Origin: Chloroflexota bacterium
Lineage (GTDB): Bacteria; Chloroflexota; Limnocylindria; P2-11E
Direction: 5' to 3'
Assembly (NCBI GenBank): GCA_005882765.1
Contig: VBDV01000118.1
Coordinates: 1-52,243 of the forward strand
DNA: 52,243 bases
Positions 50,791 to 52,243 of this stretch are shown in pieces (within the stretch, counting starts at the first letter, position 1; every line of letters begins with the position of its first letter). The position numbers and the translations under genes are program-made. The notes beneath the pieces are model-generated. The model was not told the origin of the DNA and searched no databases. It saw nothing but the letters and a program-made list of their open reading frames with translations.

Positions 50791-52243
50791 TTAGACGAAC
50801 AGCGGAGCGAGAACGAGCGTGATCGTCGCGAGGAGCTTGATGAGGACGTGCAGGCTCGGGCCGGCGGTGTCTTTGAAAGGATCCCCGACAGTGTCGCCGA
50901 CAACGGCCGCGGCATGCGCCGGCGTGCCCTTGCCGAGCACGCGGCCCTGCTCGTCTTTCAGCATCCCGGACTCGATGTACTTCTTCGCGTTGTCCCACGC
51001 GCCACCACCGTTATTGAGAACGGTCGCGAGGATGACGCCGGCCATCGTGCCGACCATCAGCAGAGCAGCCTCGGCCTCGGCCTTCAGCAGAACGCCGACG
51101 ACGATCGGCGCGCCGACCGCGAGGAGTCCGGGCGCGATCATGTTGCGCAGCGCGGACGCGGTCGTGATGTCGACGACGCGCGCGTAGTTCGGCTCTTCGG
51201 TACCAGCCATGATCCCGGGATGCTCGCGGAACTGCATCCGCACTTCTTGGATGATCGCGGCGCCCGCACGACCGACCGCCCGGATCGCGAGCGATGAGAA
51301 GAGGTAGACGAGCATCGCGCCGAGGAAGCCGCCGAGAAAGACTTCGACCTTCGCGAGGTCCACCGAGTTGAACGGCTTGCCGGTGAGCTGTGCCACCTTG
51401 TCGAGGTAGGCCGAGAAGAGCAGGAACGCCGCGAGAGCCGCAGAACCGACTGCGTATCCCTTCGTCAGCGCCTTCGTGGTGTTGCCGACCGCGTCGAGAC
51501 GGTCGGTGCGCTCACGAGTTTCCTCGGACGCGCGCGCCATCGACGCAACGCCGCCCGCGTTGTCCGTGATCGGGCCGAACGTGTCCTCGGCGAGGATGAA
51601 CGCGGCGCTCATGAGCATGCCCATCGTCGCGACCGCAGTGCCGTAGATGCCGCCGTGCGGCAGACCGGTCGCCTCACCCCACTTCACGCCGAAAAAGTGC
51701 GAGAAGAACAGGGCGAGGGCGATGGTGATGGCCGAGGCGGCGGTGGTCTCAAAGCCGACCGCGATGCCGGAGATGATCGTCGTCGCCGGGCCGGTCTTCG
51801 CGGCTTCGGCGATCTCCTTCACCGGTCGCCAGTCTCCGGCCGTGTAGTACTGCGTGATGTATACGAACGCGAGGCTGGTGACGATCCCGACGACGCCGGC
51901 AAAGAAGAACCAGTAGCCGGCGCCCTTCTCGTTCAGCATCACTTGGGTGACGAGGAACATGCCGGCGATCGAGAGCGCGATCGTGATGTAGTAGCCGAGG
52001 TTCAGCGAGGACATCGGACTCTTCGTGTCGCTTCCGCGCACGGTGAAGATCCCGATCATGCTGGCGATCAAGCCGAAACCGCGCACCACCAGGGGGAAAA
52101 GGATCCAGGCGGGGTTCTGCGTGACCGCGTAGATCGCGACTCCAAGGATCATCGCGCCGATGTTCTCGGCGGCTGTCGATTCGAACAGATCGGCGCCACG
52201 GCCGGCGCAGTCGCCGACGTTGTCGCCCACGAGGTCCGCAATA
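50791..52243 (-). CDS. hppA: K+-independent H+-translocating pyrophosphatase, C-terminal part (5' end outside window)
   Basis: About 480 codons of the membrane-bound pyrophosphatase are present; the start lies beyond the right edge. GDNVGDCAGRGADLFES is the diagnostic core motif (the usual GDCAGM-type variant reads GDCAGR here), followed by the conserved ITDNAGGVASMARASE-type loop and many transmembrane helices. GNTTKALTKGYAVGSAALAAF has Lys after GNTT, the residue that makes the enzyme K+-independent, so H+ pumping is expected. It uses PPi hydrolysis to energise the membrane. The structured RNA candidate follows its stop by 11 nt. Confidence 0.95.
   Translation of the reverse strand, partial: IADLVGDNVGDCAGRGADLFESTAAENIGAMILGVAIYAVTQNPAWILFPLVVRGFGLIASMIGIFTVRGSDTKSPMSSLNLGYYITIALSIAGMFLVTQVMLNEKGAGYWFFFAGVVGIVTSLAFVYITQYYTAGDWRPVKEIAEAAKTGPATTIISGIAVGFETTAASAITIALALFFSHFFGVKWGEATGLPHGGIYGTAVATMGMLMSAAFILAEDTFGPITDNAGGVASMARASEETRERTDRLDAVGNTTKALTKGYAVGSAALAAFLLFSAYLDKVAQLTGKPFNSVDLAKVEVFLGGFLGAMLVYLFSSLAIRAVGRAGAAIIQEVRMQFREHPGIMAGTEEPNYARVVDITTASALRNMIAPGLLAVGAPIVVGVLLKAEAEAALLMVGTMAGVILATVLNNGGGAWDNAKKYIESGMLKDEQGRVLGKGTPAHAAAVVGDTVGDPFKDTAGPSLHVLIKLLATITLVLAPLFV

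Noticed and set aside
1-52243. CRISPR array, insertion sequence or prophage
   Set aside because: No regularly spaced repeats, transposase, integrase or phage structural genes were seen.

Overview
The window is about 52 kb of high-GC bacterial DNA with very dense gene packing: 4-nt ATGA/GTGA overlaps, many GTG starts, and several starts without an obvious Shine-Dalgarno site. There is no phage, IS or CRISPR content. A class I lysyl-tRNA synthetase, a GH57 hydrolase, paired M16 proteases, a K+-independent H+-pyrophosphatase and many small SRPBCC/DUF1801/VOC proteins would suit a Chloroflexota-like lineage (for example Limnocylindria/Ellin6529-type) or a related actinobacterium-like group. This placement is inference; no rRNA is present. 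Layout: 1-11 kb is an accessory-looking area of small stress or detoxification proteins. It holds two ArsR/SRPBCC pairs, further SRPBCC, DUF1801 and VOC proteins, an SDR, an ABC-type ATPase, a FAD oxidoreductase, and an intact tRNA-Ser(UGA) flanked by tRNA-Ser-derived fragments and short direct repeats. Two genes here have damaged or non-canonical frames. 11-20 kb holds a GNAT protein, an MFS exporter, a large adenylate cyclase/ATPase/TPR regulator, a membrane protein, serS and a glycosyltransferase. 20.3-25.6 kb is one minus-strand operon: greA, lysK, GH57, methyltransferase, DUF4386-like membrane protein. The methyltransferase frame is crossed by two consecutive in-frame TGA codons with a SECIS-like hairpin immediately downstream. 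25.7-30.7 kb holds mutY, a degenerate J-domain membrane protein, a DUF2255 protein and an active/inactive M16 peptidase pair. 30.7-41.5 kb is a long minus-strand operon, argC-argJ-argB-argR-argG-argH-(N-acetylglutamate synthase-like)-membrane protein-ggt-PBP, preceded by a promoter that overlaps tandem ARG boxes. 41.5-50.6 kb holds a small Cys-rich protein, glutamate dehydrogenase, riboflavin genes (ribD, ribE, ribBA, then an opposed proline-rich membrane protein, then ribH) and the 5-oxoprolinase genes pxpA-pxpB-pxpC. The right edge is the 3' part of hppA, followed by a long rod-like structured RNA candidate. How the genes fit together: gamma-glutamyltransferase, 5-oxoprolinase and glutamate dehydrogenase all feed glutamate, which is the substrate of the arginine pathway encoded between them. 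argD and argF are not in the window. Starts of several genes (pxpB, the S4 protein, argC, the active M16 protease) are non-canonical or ambiguous and are discussed individually.
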